Shown here in pieces: positions 8,216 to 16,658 of a stretch of DNA of 64,000 nt. The stretch is from JAAYUD01 sp963676865. Its GTDB lineage: Bacteria > Bacteroidota > Bacteroidia > Bacteroidales > Bacteroidaceae. The notes under the pieces were generated by a model. The model made no database searches and had not been told where the DNA came from. It worked only from the letters and a program-made list of their open reading frames with translations. The first letter of the stretch is position 1. Every line of letters begins with the position of its first letter. Location: NCBI GenBank assembly GCA_963676865.2, contig CAXXSS010000001.1, positions 62,001 to 126,000 of the forward strand, read 5' to 3'. A program made the translations under genes and the position numbers.

Positions 8216-10057
8216 ATGAAAAGTACAATAGTCCCAGAAAGGCAGACGGTAGAAGACTGTTTAAAAAATAGGACATATTACGTAGACTTCTACCAAAGAG
8301 AATATGTATGGTCAAAAGAAACTGTAGAAATCCTTTTACGAGATATATTTTATTCTTTTGAATTGTCTTATGAACAATATAAGAATGCGGAACTAACTCC
8401 AGAAATAATGGAAAAATTCAATTGGTATTACCTAAATATTTTTATTACAAATAACGTTGGAGGAAAAGATTATATTGTTGATGGTCAACAACGTCTATCA
8501 ACATTAACCTTATTAGCTACAAAACTGTACCATATAACTGACGATGAATATTTGAAAGACACTCTAAAATCATGCATTTACGGACGCGACAAATGGAATG
8601 GCAATATATTTATGCTTGATCATACCAAACGTCATGCTGTTATGGATTGTATATTGAAAAAAGAGGAATATACAGAACCTTTCAAAAATAAGACGGAAGA
8701 AACTATTATTGGAAGATATGAAGATATATCAAGATATATTGATGATAAAGTAATGAATAAGCAAAAGATAAATACATTTATCCATTATTTTTTGGAGCGT
8801 TTAGTACTCGTTGAGCTTACTATTGAGAAAGATGATACTCCTATGATATTCGAGGTTATCAATGATCGTGGAGAAGCTTTAAAGCCTTTCGAAATTTTAA
8901 AAGGTAAAATGATTGGAGCCTTAAATAAAATTGACACAGAAACATTCTCCGATAAATGGGATACTGCATTAGCACGTTTATTTAACATGCAGGATGATTT
9001 TTTCATTGATTATTTAAAATCTAGATTTATTTTCAAACGAAATTCGAAATTAGAGCAGTACATTAATCAATCTTATCATAGATATATTTTTGATAATAAT
9101 GATATTGCACAGAGATTGTCATTCAGAAAAAATGATGAAAACCAAATAAATAACATAAAGTCATTCATAATAAATGATTTAGAATATTACAGTAAGCTTT
9201 ACTCTAACATACGTTCAAATTCAATTGAATATTTGCATTTTCTGAACAGCATTCATAATTTGTCTGGACAATATCAAGTAATACTTTCAGCATGTGAAGT
9301 GAATGATCCAACTGAAGATGAAAAAATATTCACAATTGCAAAAGAATACGAACGACTGTTCGTACTACTTCGTATGAATGGCGTTTATGATAGTAATTCT
9401 TTCCAAGAAATTTCCTACAATCTGAATGAAGCTATAAAGGGATTGCAGATATACGATTACCGCTCTTTGTTTAATGATAAAATTTTATCCACAATAAAAA
9501 ATAGAAAAAATCGTGTTGCAACTTCCGTTCTGGAATTTAATACGTTCCTAAAAGCAGACTATACAAATATGGATACACGCTTTCTTCGCTATTTTCTGGC
9601 ACGTATAGAATACTATTTATGCAGCGAAACAAATCAACAGATGCAAAATGATGTTGATTACATTTCAAAAAGTACTGGTTTTAAAACAGGTTATCATATA
9701 GAACATATTCTTAGCCAAAATGACACTAATAAATCTTATTTCTCTAGCGAAGAAGAATTTGAATCACGCCGTAATCAATTAGGAGGTTTGCTTTTACTCA
9801 AAGGATTAGATAACATCAGTTCTGGAAATGAAGAGTATACCGATAAACTAAAAACATATAGTGTAGGATTAGTATGGGGCCATACTTTGTGTGAGGATTT
9901 TTATCATACAAATAAAGATATGAAAACTTTCAATGATCGGCTATTTGATCGATGTGGACAGAAAATACAGGGCTATAATATTTTCAATAAAGAAACATTG
10001 GAAGCAAGAAATGATATACTTTATAACCTGACAAAAATTATATGGGAAATCATATGA
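8216..10057 (+). CDS. GmrSD-like DUF262/DUF1524 (ParB-like NTPase + HNH) nuclease
   Basis: 613-aa protein with the domain order of GmrSD type IV restriction enzymes. The N-terminal DUF262 domain has YQREYVW (26-32) and the nucleotide-binding signature DGQQR (89-93), followed by EVINDRGEALKPFEILK in the middle. The C-terminal DUF1524 HNH-like domain has HIEHILSQN with His494 and His497, and the conserved Asn520 in RRNQLGG. The family's usual HIEHxLPQ has Pro where this protein has Ser, a small departure next to the active site. Known relatives cleave modified (for example glucosylated) phage DNA in an NTP-dependent way; here that role is inferred. The gene is markedly A+T-rich and stands alone, with no methyltransferase in the window. 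Confidence 0.85.
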   Translation: MKSTIVPERQTVEDCLKNRTYYVDFYQREYVWSKETVEILLRDIFYSFELSYEQYKNAELTPEIMEKFNWYYLNIFITNNVGGKDYIVDGQQRLSTLTLLATKLYHITDDEYLKDTLKSCIYGRDKWNGNIFMLDHTKRHAVMDCILKKEEYTEPFKNKTEETIIGRYEDISRYIDDKVMNKQKINTFIHYFLERLVLVELTIEKDDTPMIFEVINDRGEALKPFEILKGKMIGALNKIDTETFSDKWDTALARLFNMQDDFFIDYLKSRFIFKRNSKLEQYINQSYHRYIFDNNDIAQRLSFRKNDENQINNIKSFIINDLEYYSKLYSNIRSNSIEYLHFLNSIHNLSGQYQVILSACEVNDPTEDEKIFTIAKEYERLFVLLRMNGVYDSNSFQEISYNLNEAIKGLQIYDYRSLFNDKILSTIKNRKNRVATSVLEFNTFLKADYTNMDTRFLRYFLARIEYYLCSETNQQMQNDVDYISKSTGFKTGYHIEHILSQNDTNKSYFSSEEEFESRRNQLGGLLLLKGLDNISSGNEEYTDKLKTYSVGLVWGHTLCEDFYHTNKDMKTFNDRLFDRCGQKIQGYNIFNKETLEARNDILYNLTKIIWEII

Positions 10058-10813
10058 CATATAGATATCCTGATGAAAAGAGGAAGCAGGTATATGCCCA
10101 GAATTTGGATTTGAAAATTACATAATTTTTGAACCTAACTATTAACAAAGCATTTATCCAATCCGCTGTATAAATTACTATTTAAGTATTAAAATATCAT
10201 GAAAATTTGAAACTGCAAATATTAAAAACAAATTTAAGTTTAAGAAATTAAAACTTTCATCATGGCAAATATTAACTTAAGTATTTATTTTTACAATGTC
10301 ATTTAGAGGTAGCGCTCAGTTTCAAACAGACTTGTACAAAAAGAATAAAGATAATACCCAGATAAAGGAGGTTGTGTTTGTGACGTAGAAAACAGGACTT
10401 TCTTTATTCGGGTATCATCATTTGCGCAATAGACAGTATGAGTATTATTGCATCCTCATATCATTCTATCGTAAGCTCACGATAAAGTACATGTAGTCTC
10501 AAAAAAAACTAAGCGCCAAGGATAACTCTAATGAGAGTCTGCCTTGGCGGTTTCATTTTTTGTCGTAGTATCTGGACTTTTGTTAGACTCCCATTGGAGC
10601 CGTATTAGATTTGCGTTGGATTTTCGTTAGAAATCACCAAGCCAGTTATTTACAAATTTATTGTCTAATACAGATATTTATAATATAGCTAAACATTACC
10701 ATACACCACCCCTCTAATCCTATTCTGTGCCGATTCCTGTAAATCACGGTTCTAACATCGATTCAATTATCGGCACAAGGAGCTGAAAATGATACAATAA
10801 TCCTTACTGCGTA
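10058..10813. other. intergenic DNA between DUF262 gene and IS66
   Basis: Contains one copy of a structured repeat (10293-10418, listed separately) and otherwise no supported gene. Before the IS66 insertion this stretch would have joined directly to the 3' end of fic. Confidence 0.6.
10293..10418. repeat. Structured intergenic repeat, copy A
   Basis: About 125 bp starting ACAATGTCATTTAGAGG and ending GGGTATCAT, similar along its length to copy B at 15053-15186 and in the same orientation. The 3' half forms a hairpin: ATACCCAGATAAAG (10354-10367) against CTTTATTCGGGTAT (10402-10415), 12 of 14 positions pairing, around a GTGACGTAG-containing loop. It could be a small RNA, a terminator-type element or a short non-autonomous repeat. 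Confidence 0.6.
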
Positions 10814-10967
10814 GTAAGCATTCGGTGAACCGCGTATTTCAAAATCCTTGAAGAATATCTATAAACTTTAGACATTCTTCAAAGATTTGCATTATTTTCC
10901 GAAGATATATTCAAAAACTCCTAAAACATTCGGAGACAGCTAGGAGACTTTCAGATAGATTCCTCAT

Positions 10968-12620
10968 TTATATATTTTCTTCTATTAGGGTTTTCAGGTT
11001 GTGCGGAAGAAGTTCAGCAAGATCTTTGCTGTAATCGTTATCGTATTCATGTATGTGGTTAAACACATATTCCATCCACATTCTTGGATCCACGTTACAA
11101 GCTTTGCAGCACCCCATCATGGAATATATGATAGCAGCTTGTTCCGCAGCATCATGGTTCCCACAAAACAAAAAGTTCTTTCTTCCAAGTGCAATGGGCC
11201 TGATCGCATTTTCAGCCAAATTATTATCTATTCGATATCTGCCATCAAGATGGTATCTGGTTAGCCTTGGGAAAATCTTATAAGTATAGCTAATAGCCTT
11301 ACCTATTCTGCTTTTGGGAAGTACTTGATCATATTCCCGATAAAGCCATTTCTCAAAAAGCACGAGAACAGGATAAGCCAGTCTGCTTCTCAGATCAGCA
11401 CGTTCTTCATAAGACAGGCCTTTCTCATCAGCCTGTCTTTCGACATCATAGAGCAGTGCTATTTGTTCCAAAGCATAAGTTGCCCTAGCTTTATCATCTT
11501 CCAAAGCCTGTTCGAAATAACGTCGGGCATGTGCCCAGCATCCTATGGGTAAAACACCTTTCTTGTTTTCATAAATGGAGTAGGCTTCATAGCCATCCGT
11601 CTGAAGTGCCCCGTGGAAGTCTTTCAGTAGCCCGATTGCTACACTTTGCGCTCGTGAGCCATGATCGTAATAAAAAAGCACCAGGTTTTGCATCACCGCT
11701 CGTACCATCCAAAGATATCCTTTGACTGTTTTATGTTTCTCGTTATTGATTATCGGGATAGTGGTCTCATCCACCTGCAGATAATCCGTAGAGAGAATCA
11801 TTTCTTTTAATCTGTAGTATAACGGTCTGAGCATATCTGCCGATTCAGAAAACCATCCGTTTACTGTAGATGCGGATAAAGAAAGACCTGTTTGCTTAAA
11901 CATTTGCAGTTGCCGGTAGAAAGGGATATGGTAGGTGTATTTATTATTTAAGATTTCGGCCAAAAGTGAAGCTCCGGCAAAGCTTTTAGCTATAGGAAGA
12001 AAAGGCATGGGGGCTATAACGACTTCCTTCTCAGCATTCAGCGTTTTATTCTTTAAAACCCATTTCTCACGGATAATACGACGGACATAGAATTCATCAG
12101 GCTTATGCTCAAGTATTTCAGTTATTTCCTCGCCAATCTTTTTCCAGTTTACCTCATCAACACCGGAGGGTCTGATGCGTTCTTCTTTTCGTTCCAAAGA
12201 ATCAGGCAAAATCCGGCGTACCGGCTTATCATTACTTTTGGCTATCGTACGACGAATCTTATATTCTATGATTTGTTTTTGAGCTTCTTTGGCAAGCGCC
12301 TCTTCCTGAGGTAAGATATCAAAGCCCTCAAAATCGATTTTTCTTTGCAAGGGATCGGGAATGATAAATTTCTCACTGGATTTACCGAAGTATTTTCTTC
12401 TCAGATATTGAAGCTCATACTCCAGCTGCCCAATCTTTCTCTCTTTTTTCTCAATGATAAGTTTTTGCTCTTCAATCGTCTGTTTGTAGGAGGTCATTTC
12501 AACATCCGCAGATTCTAATTCATCTAGTTTGTTTTGTAAACGGGCATTGTGTTGATAGAGCCTGTCCCGCTCTTCCAACAGTGCCAATATGAGCCCTGTG
12601 TCGTTTACCGTATCCGTCAT
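10968..12620 (-). CDS. tnpC: IS66 transposase (DDE)
   Basis: 550-aa IS66 TnpC-type transposase. It has an N-terminal leucine-zipper-like coiled coil (about residues 10-75) and the zinc/HTH-region signature YLRRKYFGKSSEKF. The transposase core has DDE residues in YLQVDETTIPI, LQTDGYEAYS and NNLAENAIRP. It is the last and largest of the three IS genes. TnpC is the catalytic protein that cuts and joins the element ends. Confidence 0.97.
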   Translation of the reverse strand: MTDTVNDTGLILALLEERDRLYQHNARLQNKLDELESADVEMTSYKQTIEEQKLIIEKKERKIGQLEYELQYLRRKYFGKSSEKFIIPDPLQRKIDFEGFDILPQEEALAKEAQKQIIEYKIRRTIAKSNDKPVRRILPDSLERKEERIRPSGVDEVNWKKIGEEITEILEHKPDEFYVRRIIREKWVLKNKTLNAEKEVVIAPMPFLPIAKSFAGASLLAEILNNKYTYHIPFYRQLQMFKQTGLSLSASTVNGWFSESADMLRPLYYRLKEMILSTDYLQVDETTIPIINNEKHKTVKGYLWMVRAVMQNLVLFYYDHGSRAQSVAIGLLKDFHGALQTDGYEAYSIYENKKGVLPIGCWAHARRYFEQALEDDKARATYALEQIALLYDVERQADEKGLSYEERADLRSRLAYPVLVLFEKWLYREYDQVLPKSRIGKAISYTYKIFPRLTRYHLDGRYRIDNNLAENAIRPIALGRKNFLFCGNHDAAEQAAIIYSMMGCCKACNVDPRMWMEYVFNHIHEYDNDYSKDLAELLPHNLKTLIEENI

Positions 12621-12695
12621 CTACCCTTTGATTTCGTACTTCAAAAGTACTAATTTTAGGGGAATTTACCAACTATTAGGCTGAAAAAATGACAC

Positions 12696-13052
12696 CTATT
12701 TTGAACATAATTCGAACCTTTTTCTTTGTGTTATTTTATCGACGTCAATACCCTGAACCATCAACATCAGACTTTGCCAGGTCATTCTAAAAGTATGAGA
12801 TTCTTCATCGTAGAGAGGTAGTTTAAAGGTGCCGGACTCAAGTTTCTTGTGATAAATGACAAGACCGCCATATTCCATATGAAGTATCTTCATACTGGTG
12901 CAAGTACGGTTTACAAAGATAAAAACATCTCCGTCTTTCACATTATGCTGCATATAATCGGCAACAACGCCGCTAAGAGTATAAAAACTCTTTCTCATAT
13001 CCGTAGGCATCGGGCACAGATAGTAGTTCATTGATTCATTCAGATTAAACAT
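12696..13052 (-). CDS. tnpB: IS66 accessory protein TnpB
   Basis: 118-aa IS66 Orf2 protein, recognised by YLCPMPTDMRKSFYTLSGVV near the N-terminus and the Bacteroidota-type motif DVFIFVNRTCTSMKILHME. It is required for transposition in IS66 elements studied, but its exact role is not settled. It begins 5 bp after tnpA. Confidence 0.95.
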   Translation of the reverse strand: MFNLNESMNYYLCPMPTDMRKSFYTLSGVVADYMQHNVKDGDVFIFVNRTCTSMKILHMEYGGLVIYHKKLESGTFKLPLYDEESHTFRMTWQSLMLMVQGIDVDKITQRKRFELCSK

Positions 13053-13057
13053 CGTTT

Positions 13058-13399
13058 TCAGTCGTCTAAGTGAATGAGTGTCCGTAAAACGGATGGATCA
13101 ACATTACCTTTGATTCGAAGGGTCGCACCGTTGAGGAAACTGACTTCAACGGCAAAATCATTATCCGGTTGTCGGCATGGCTGCACTTTACTATGACCGT
13201 GATTAACCAATGGGACTGATCCTGATTTGTCGATCAGCAAAGGAATTAATCCGGAAGTTTTATTTGCTGATTTCAGCTTTTTCTGCCAATAATAAAAACG
13301 GCTCTCTGTAAAACCTTCATTAATGCAGAAATCGCTAACGTTTAAGCCGGATTCTTTAAAACGCTTATAAACCTCTTCGAATTGAACTTGTGTCATCAT
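13058..13399 (-). CDS. tnpA: IS66 accessory protein TnpA
   Basis: 113-aa IS66 Orf1 protein with a short N-terminal helix-turn-helix-like region (VYKRFKESGLNVSDFCINEG, then RFYYWQKKLK) and a C-terminal basic/beta segment ending in RTLIHLDD. It lies first in the IS66 operon, inside the right inverted repeat. Confidence 0.93.
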   Translation of the reverse strand: MMTQVQFEEVYKRFKESGLNVSDFCINEGFTESRFYYWQKKLKSANKTSGLIPLLIDKSGSVPLVNHGHSKVQPCRQPDNDFAVEVSFLNGATLRIKGNVDPSVLRTLIHLDD

Positions 13400-13485
13400 T
13401 ACTTTTTAATTTTCTGACAAAAGTAGGAATCTGAGTTTAGAAAGTAAATACGAGGTTCGCCGAATGCTTACACTGCGTAAGCATC

Positions 13486-13735
13486 TTACTTCGAAAAAGG
13501 CACTTCGTGTTTCGAATTATAAATAGCCAATCCTTTGGGTGTCAGTAAATATTTTTGGCGAGGATGCTTGAGACTGTCAGGATAGAGCATCGTAATAAAT
13601 CCTTCTCGGATGGCAGGTGACAAGTATTTCTCCATAAAGTTTTCACGATCTTTCAAGTTCATGGCTACTAGTAGCTCTTTGGTTGATAGCTGTTGACCGC
13701 CTATTATATGAATCAAAGATAGAATGAAAGGTGAA
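13486..13735 (-). pseudogene. out-of-frame C-terminal winged-helix part of fic
   Basis: Read one frame away from fic, this stretch encodes a continuous C-terminal domain: SSPFILSLIHIIGGQQLSTKE, then LLVAMNLKDRENFMEKYLSP, AIREGFITMLYPD and KYLLTPKGLAIYNS. That is the winged-helix tail commonly found after Fic domains, and it ends with a stop at 13486-13488. It is separated from the upstream frame only by the 11-bp tandem repeat at 13736-13768. Removing two repeat units (22 bp) or adding one (11 bp) gives a single open frame of 372 or 383 codons. A frame that starts at 13800 is open but has no sensible start. Confidence 0.8.
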
Positions 13736-14626
13736 CTTGTCGGGTGCTTGTTGGGTACTTGTCGGGTGCTGCTCAGAGATCCATTCGGTGGGTGCACCAA
13801 TCACCATATACCTGTTTTTCAACTCATTGTTTTCACCTATCATCAAGTTTCGGAAGAAACGGATTAGGAAGCTCATATCGGGCTCTATGCCCTTACTTAT
13901 ATTTCTATAGTTGGCACGAACCAGTGCATTTCGGAAATACCATGAATTGTCGGCAAACAAATCATTGTTCACCTCGAATCCAATGCTGCGCAGATACTTG
14001 ATAGAGAAAACTGCAGTGGTGCGGGTATTGCCTTCGCCAAATGGATGAATCTGCCAAATATCTGAGACGAAATGGGCTATGTGACTGACCGTTTGGTCTA
14101 TAGAAAGTCCTTTGTACGAGAATTCTTTCTCCTGTTTCAAATCGTACTCCAGAGCTCCTCGTAAGTCTTCTGCATTGACATACAATACCGTGTCGCCACG
14201 AAGCACCCATTCTTTTTTTGTGATGTCGTAATCGCGAATTTGCCCTGCAAATTTGAAGACACCTTCAAACAATCGGCGATGAATGGAGGTGAAGCCGGTG
14301 ACCGAAAAGGCAAACGACTGTTCGTTTAAGATTCTTGCGATGTTAGCAGAAACCTTGTCCGCCTCTTCCGTTTCTTCATCTTCGGGAACTCGAGCAGTCT
14401 TCGATTGATAATATCCGTTGATGAGTTTCTTTACTTCGTCAATACTGATATCTCCTTCAATATGCTTACGTGCAGTATCTTTTAGATAGTCTGACGTTTG
14501 CAGACCATCTACGGCTTGCAGACCAATGGCGGTTTTCCAAGCAGAAGCCTTTTCTTTCTTCTCGGGTTCGACGTTACGGATGTATTCGTCAAAGTCGGGG
14601 ACGCTATATTTCTTGTTGTCAGCCAT
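13643..14626 (-). CDS. Fic-domain AMP-transferase, truncated by frameshift
   Basis: Adenylyltransferase of the Fic family, which moves AMP from ATP to Ser/Thr/Tyr of target proteins. The catalytic loop HPFGEGNTR is at residues 194-202, with His194 as general base. The N-terminus resembles the VbhA-type antitoxin helices fused to many Fic proteins (WKTAIGLQAVDGL at 30-42, then a helix-turn GDISIDEVKKLI). The inhibitory (S/T)xxxE(N/G) motif is not obvious. From about residue 287 the frame runs through three 11-bp repeats and ends in 31 unrelated residues, while the winged-helix domain expected here lies in another frame (13486-13735). The Fic core is intact, so a shortened enzyme may be made. 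Confidence 0.85.
   Translation of the reverse strand: MADNKKYSVPDFDEYIRNVEPEKKEKASAWKTAIGLQAVDGLQTSDYLKDTARKHIEGDISIDEVKKLINGYYQSKTARVPEDEETEEADKVSANIARILNEQSFAFSVTGFTSIHRRLFEGVFKFAGQIRDYDITKKEWVLRGDTVLYVNAEDLRGALEYDLKQEKEFSYKGLSIDQTVSHIAHFVSDIWQIHPFGEGNTRTTAVFSIKYLRSIGFEVNNDLFADNSWYFRNALVRANYRNISKGIEPDMSFLIRFFRNLMIGENNELKNRYMVIGAPTEWISEQHPTSTQQAPDKFTFHSIFDSYNRRSTAINQRATSSHELERS
13736..13768 (-). repeat. 11-bp tandem repeat x3 inside fic (frame-switching tract)
   Basis: On the minus strand the tract reads CACCCGACAAG, TACCCAACAAG, CACCCGACAAG; the first and third units are identical and the middle one differs at two bases. Since 11 is not a multiple of 3, gain or loss of units changes the reading frame. 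One or four units would restore the full-length protein. Confidence 0.9.
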
Positions 14627-15443
14627 ATCGGTTGTATTATTTCTTTTGTCTTCTCTGATTCTAACTAGTGGTGTCGCATTTTGTAACGCTCACTTGCTTT
14701 TTTGTTTCTCCATCGTCAGTTTGATAGAGAAGTAATGTATTAAGTAATACGATATTCATAGATATAGCATTACATAATATATGATGCGAATTTATCAAAA
14801 AAAGACTAATAAAAAGAATATTATGGCGGAAATCAATGGGCTAAATGCTGAATGGCATAATTAAGTAGCTATATGATAGCTGTACGATACTACGTAATTT
14901 GGTAATTGTAGCATGCTTATTTACTGATTATATCCAGATTGTCATTATCAATAAGAGATTTCAAAAATACCGACTCCAAAAAGTCTCCGTGTTTAATTGA
15001 GTGTTTTTTAGGTGTTTTACTGATGCTTTTTGTGATTAACTTTTTTATCTTTACAATCTTATTTAGAGGCTGCGCTCAAGCTCAAACGGACTGATAGAAA
15101 AGAAAATTAGGGACTAAAGATAATACAAGGATAAAGGAAGTGCTATTTGTAGCGTAGAGAATAGAACTTCTTTTATCCGGATATCCACAGAAGGAACTAT
15201 CAGGCTGATACGTAAACCTCTTTAGAAAAAGATGTTAGCTAATTTTAAACAGAGACTTGACCTGTCATAATAGCAAAAATTGAATTCCAATACTTACATC
15301 GCGACTTTAGGTTTTGAATAAAAATGTTATGAAGACAACGTACAATCATTTTTTAAGATTGACCTAATTTCGGGCATCTTTGCCACATAAATCAAATTAA
15401 AACGACAGATTAATGATAATATAATGAACATTATTTGTTTTTA
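14627..15443. other. intergenic DNA upstream of fic and tetR
   Basis: Divergent gap between fic and tetR. It holds copy B of the structured repeat (15053-15186). No gene is supported elsewhere. No firm fic promoter was located. Confidence 0.55.
15053..15186. repeat. Structured intergenic repeat, copy B
   Basis: Partner of the repeat at 10293-10418, same orientation, sharing ACAAT, ATTTAGAGG, TGCGCTCA, CTCAAACGGACT-like and GATAAAGGA blocks. The hairpin is longer here: the 19 nt from 15129 (GGATAAAGGAAGTGCTATT) pair with 15160-15178 at 17 of 19 positions. TATCTTTAC just upstream resembles a -7 box, which would fit a small structured transcript. Confidence 0.6.
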
Positions 15444-15465
15444 TGAACAGTGTTCACTATATTTG
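15444..15465 (+). promoter_or_regulatory. tetR promoter with overlapping palindromic operator
   Basis: TGAACAGTGTTCA (15444-15456) is a perfect palindrome about one centre base, immediately followed by the -7 box TATATTTG (15458-15465). A second, looser palindrome ATAATGAACATTAT is just upstream (15421-15434). A palindrome set on the promoter of a TetR gene is the usual arrangement for self-repression. Because transcription should begin near 15472, the ATG at 15450 cannot be the start of the regulator. Confidence 0.7.
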
Positions 15466-15491
15466 CACCGTCAAAAATAGAGATTGATAAA

Positions 15492-16163
15492 ATGAAAAAT
15501 AAAGAAATTCAAGAAAAGCGAATGAAAGAGTATTTCATTCAAGCTACTAAGGACATTTTGAGAGGAGAAGGCATAAAAAGTCTTAGCGTAAGAAATATAG
15601 CTAATCAAGCTGGATATTCTTATGCCACTTTATATAATTATTTCAAAGATATCAACGATCTGATATTTTTATGTGTCAGTGATTTTCAAGATGAATGTGA
15701 TCAGTTTGTATCTGCCCAAATAAAAAAAAATCCGAAAGGGCTTGAGAGACTTAAATCATCCGTTCTCTCTTATATGGATTATTTTGTAGAATATCCTGGA
15801 ATTTTTGATTTATTTTATCTAACGAAAGTAGATGATTTTGGAACTAAACAAACAACAATTGATTTAATAAGTAAATCATTAGATAATGTTTGTAAGAAAG
15901 AATGGGATTATTGTATAGGTCATAATTTGATACCAATTGAAAAAGTGGAATCTATAAAGAGCCAATTAAGGTATTTGACAATTGGAATATTGTTATTATA
16001 CATTAATAGAAGGACACCATCTTCTTATTCCGAATTTATTAATCAAGCAACAGCTCAAATAGATTATCTACTGGATTGTAACAAAAATAATATTGTATCG
16101 GGTGACAATCAAAACAACATGCCAAAAATTCAAAATTCATTGATTTCAATAAACGTCAAATAG
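15492..16163 (+). CDS. TetR-family transcriptional regulator
   Basis: 223-aa repressor. The N-terminal HTH covers about residues 10-57, with IKSLSVRNIANQAGYSYATL and YNYFKDINDLI as the recognition helix and following helix. The C-terminal ligand-binding domain is all helical with no close match in my memory. I start it at 15492 (MKNKEIQEK) rather than 15450 because the latter lies in the promoter. It is first in an apparent operon with the DUF1330 and GIY-YIG genes and probably controls itself through the palindrome 36 bp upstream. The ligand is unknown. Confidence 0.9.
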   Translation: MKNKEIQEKRMKEYFIQATKDILRGEGIKSLSVRNIANQAGYSYATLYNYFKDINDLIFLCVSDFQDECDQFVSAQIKKNPKGLERLKSSVLSYMDYFVEYPGIFDLFYLTKVDDFGTKQTTIDLISKSLDNVCKKEWDYCIGHNLIPIEKVESIKSQLRYLTIGILLLYINRRTPSSYSEFINQATAQIDYLLDCNKNNIVSGDNQNNMPKIQNSLISINVK

Positions 16164-16223
16164 TAAATAGCAATATACAAGACGCCGCATAATATATAGG
16201 AGCTTAATAACAAGATAAAAAGT

Positions 16224-16658
16224 ATGATGAAAGAAGTTTATTTAATGCCAACACAAAAAGCAGGACGAGATTTTGTAATGCGAAAGATTAAAGGTCATGT
16301 TATTATGCTCAACCTACTCCGTTTTCGCAAAATTGCCGATTACTCAGCTTCACCAGAACTAATGCCCGACGAACCAATAAGTGGTAAAGAAGCGTATCAA
16401 CTTTATATTGACCACACCCTACCTTTTTTGAAAAGTTCAGGAGGTGAGATTTTACTTATGGGAGAAGGTGGAAATTATTTAATTGGGCCAACGAATGAGA
16501 GTTGGGATTTAATGTTGCTTATAAAACAAAATAGTGTTGAGAGTTTCCTCGCTTTTGAATCAAATCAAGAATATATGAAAGGTATCGGGCATAGAACTGC
16601 AGCTTTGGAAGACTCGCGGCTTCTTCCCATAAATGAGATAATAAATGAAAGAAAATGA
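16224..16658 (+). CDS. DUF1330 family protein
   Basis: 144-aa cytosolic protein of the DUF1330 (ferredoxin-like dimeric alpha+beta barrel) family, shown by HVIMLNLLRFRK, the central IDHTLPFLKSSGGEILLMGE, and ALEDSRLLPI at the end. Members are small enzymes or binding proteins of mostly unknown reaction. The start may be 16224, 16227 or MPTQK at 16245. The last codons overlap the start of the GIY-YIG gene (ATGA), so translation is probably coupled. Under a TetR regulator it may take part in detoxification, but this is inference. Confidence 0.85.
   Translation: MMKEVYLMPTQKAGRDFVMRKIKGHVIMLNLLRFRKIADYSASPELMPDEPISGKEAYQLYIDHTLPFLKSSGGEILLMGEGGNYLIGPTNESWDLMLLIKQNSVESFLAFESNQEYMKGIGHRTAALEDSRLLPINEIINERK

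Larger units (their letters stand above)
10814..13471 (-). mobile_element. Complete IS66-family insertion sequence
   Basis: 2658-bp element. The ends are 26-bp inverted repeats starting GTAAGCATTCGG (10814-10839 and 13446-13471) with two mismatches. It is flanked by a perfect 8-bp target duplication ACTGCGTA (10806-10813 and 13472-13479), the length usual for IS66. It carries tnpA, tnpB and tnpC in the usual order on the minus strand. All three reading frames are intact, so it may still be active. It inserted just past the 3' end of the fic region. Confidence 0.96.

Noticed and set aside
6191..10057. Complete Thoeris system
   Set aside because: No TIR-domain gene is present anywhere in the window; only the TM-macro component is seen.
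13486..13800. Separate 104-codon gene overlapping fic
   Set aside because: Only its part after the 11-bp repeat looks like protein; it is the shifted C-terminus of fic, not an independent gene.
15450..15491. Upstream ATG of the TetR gene as its start
   Set aside because: It falls within the palindrome and -7 box, upstream of the expected transcription start.
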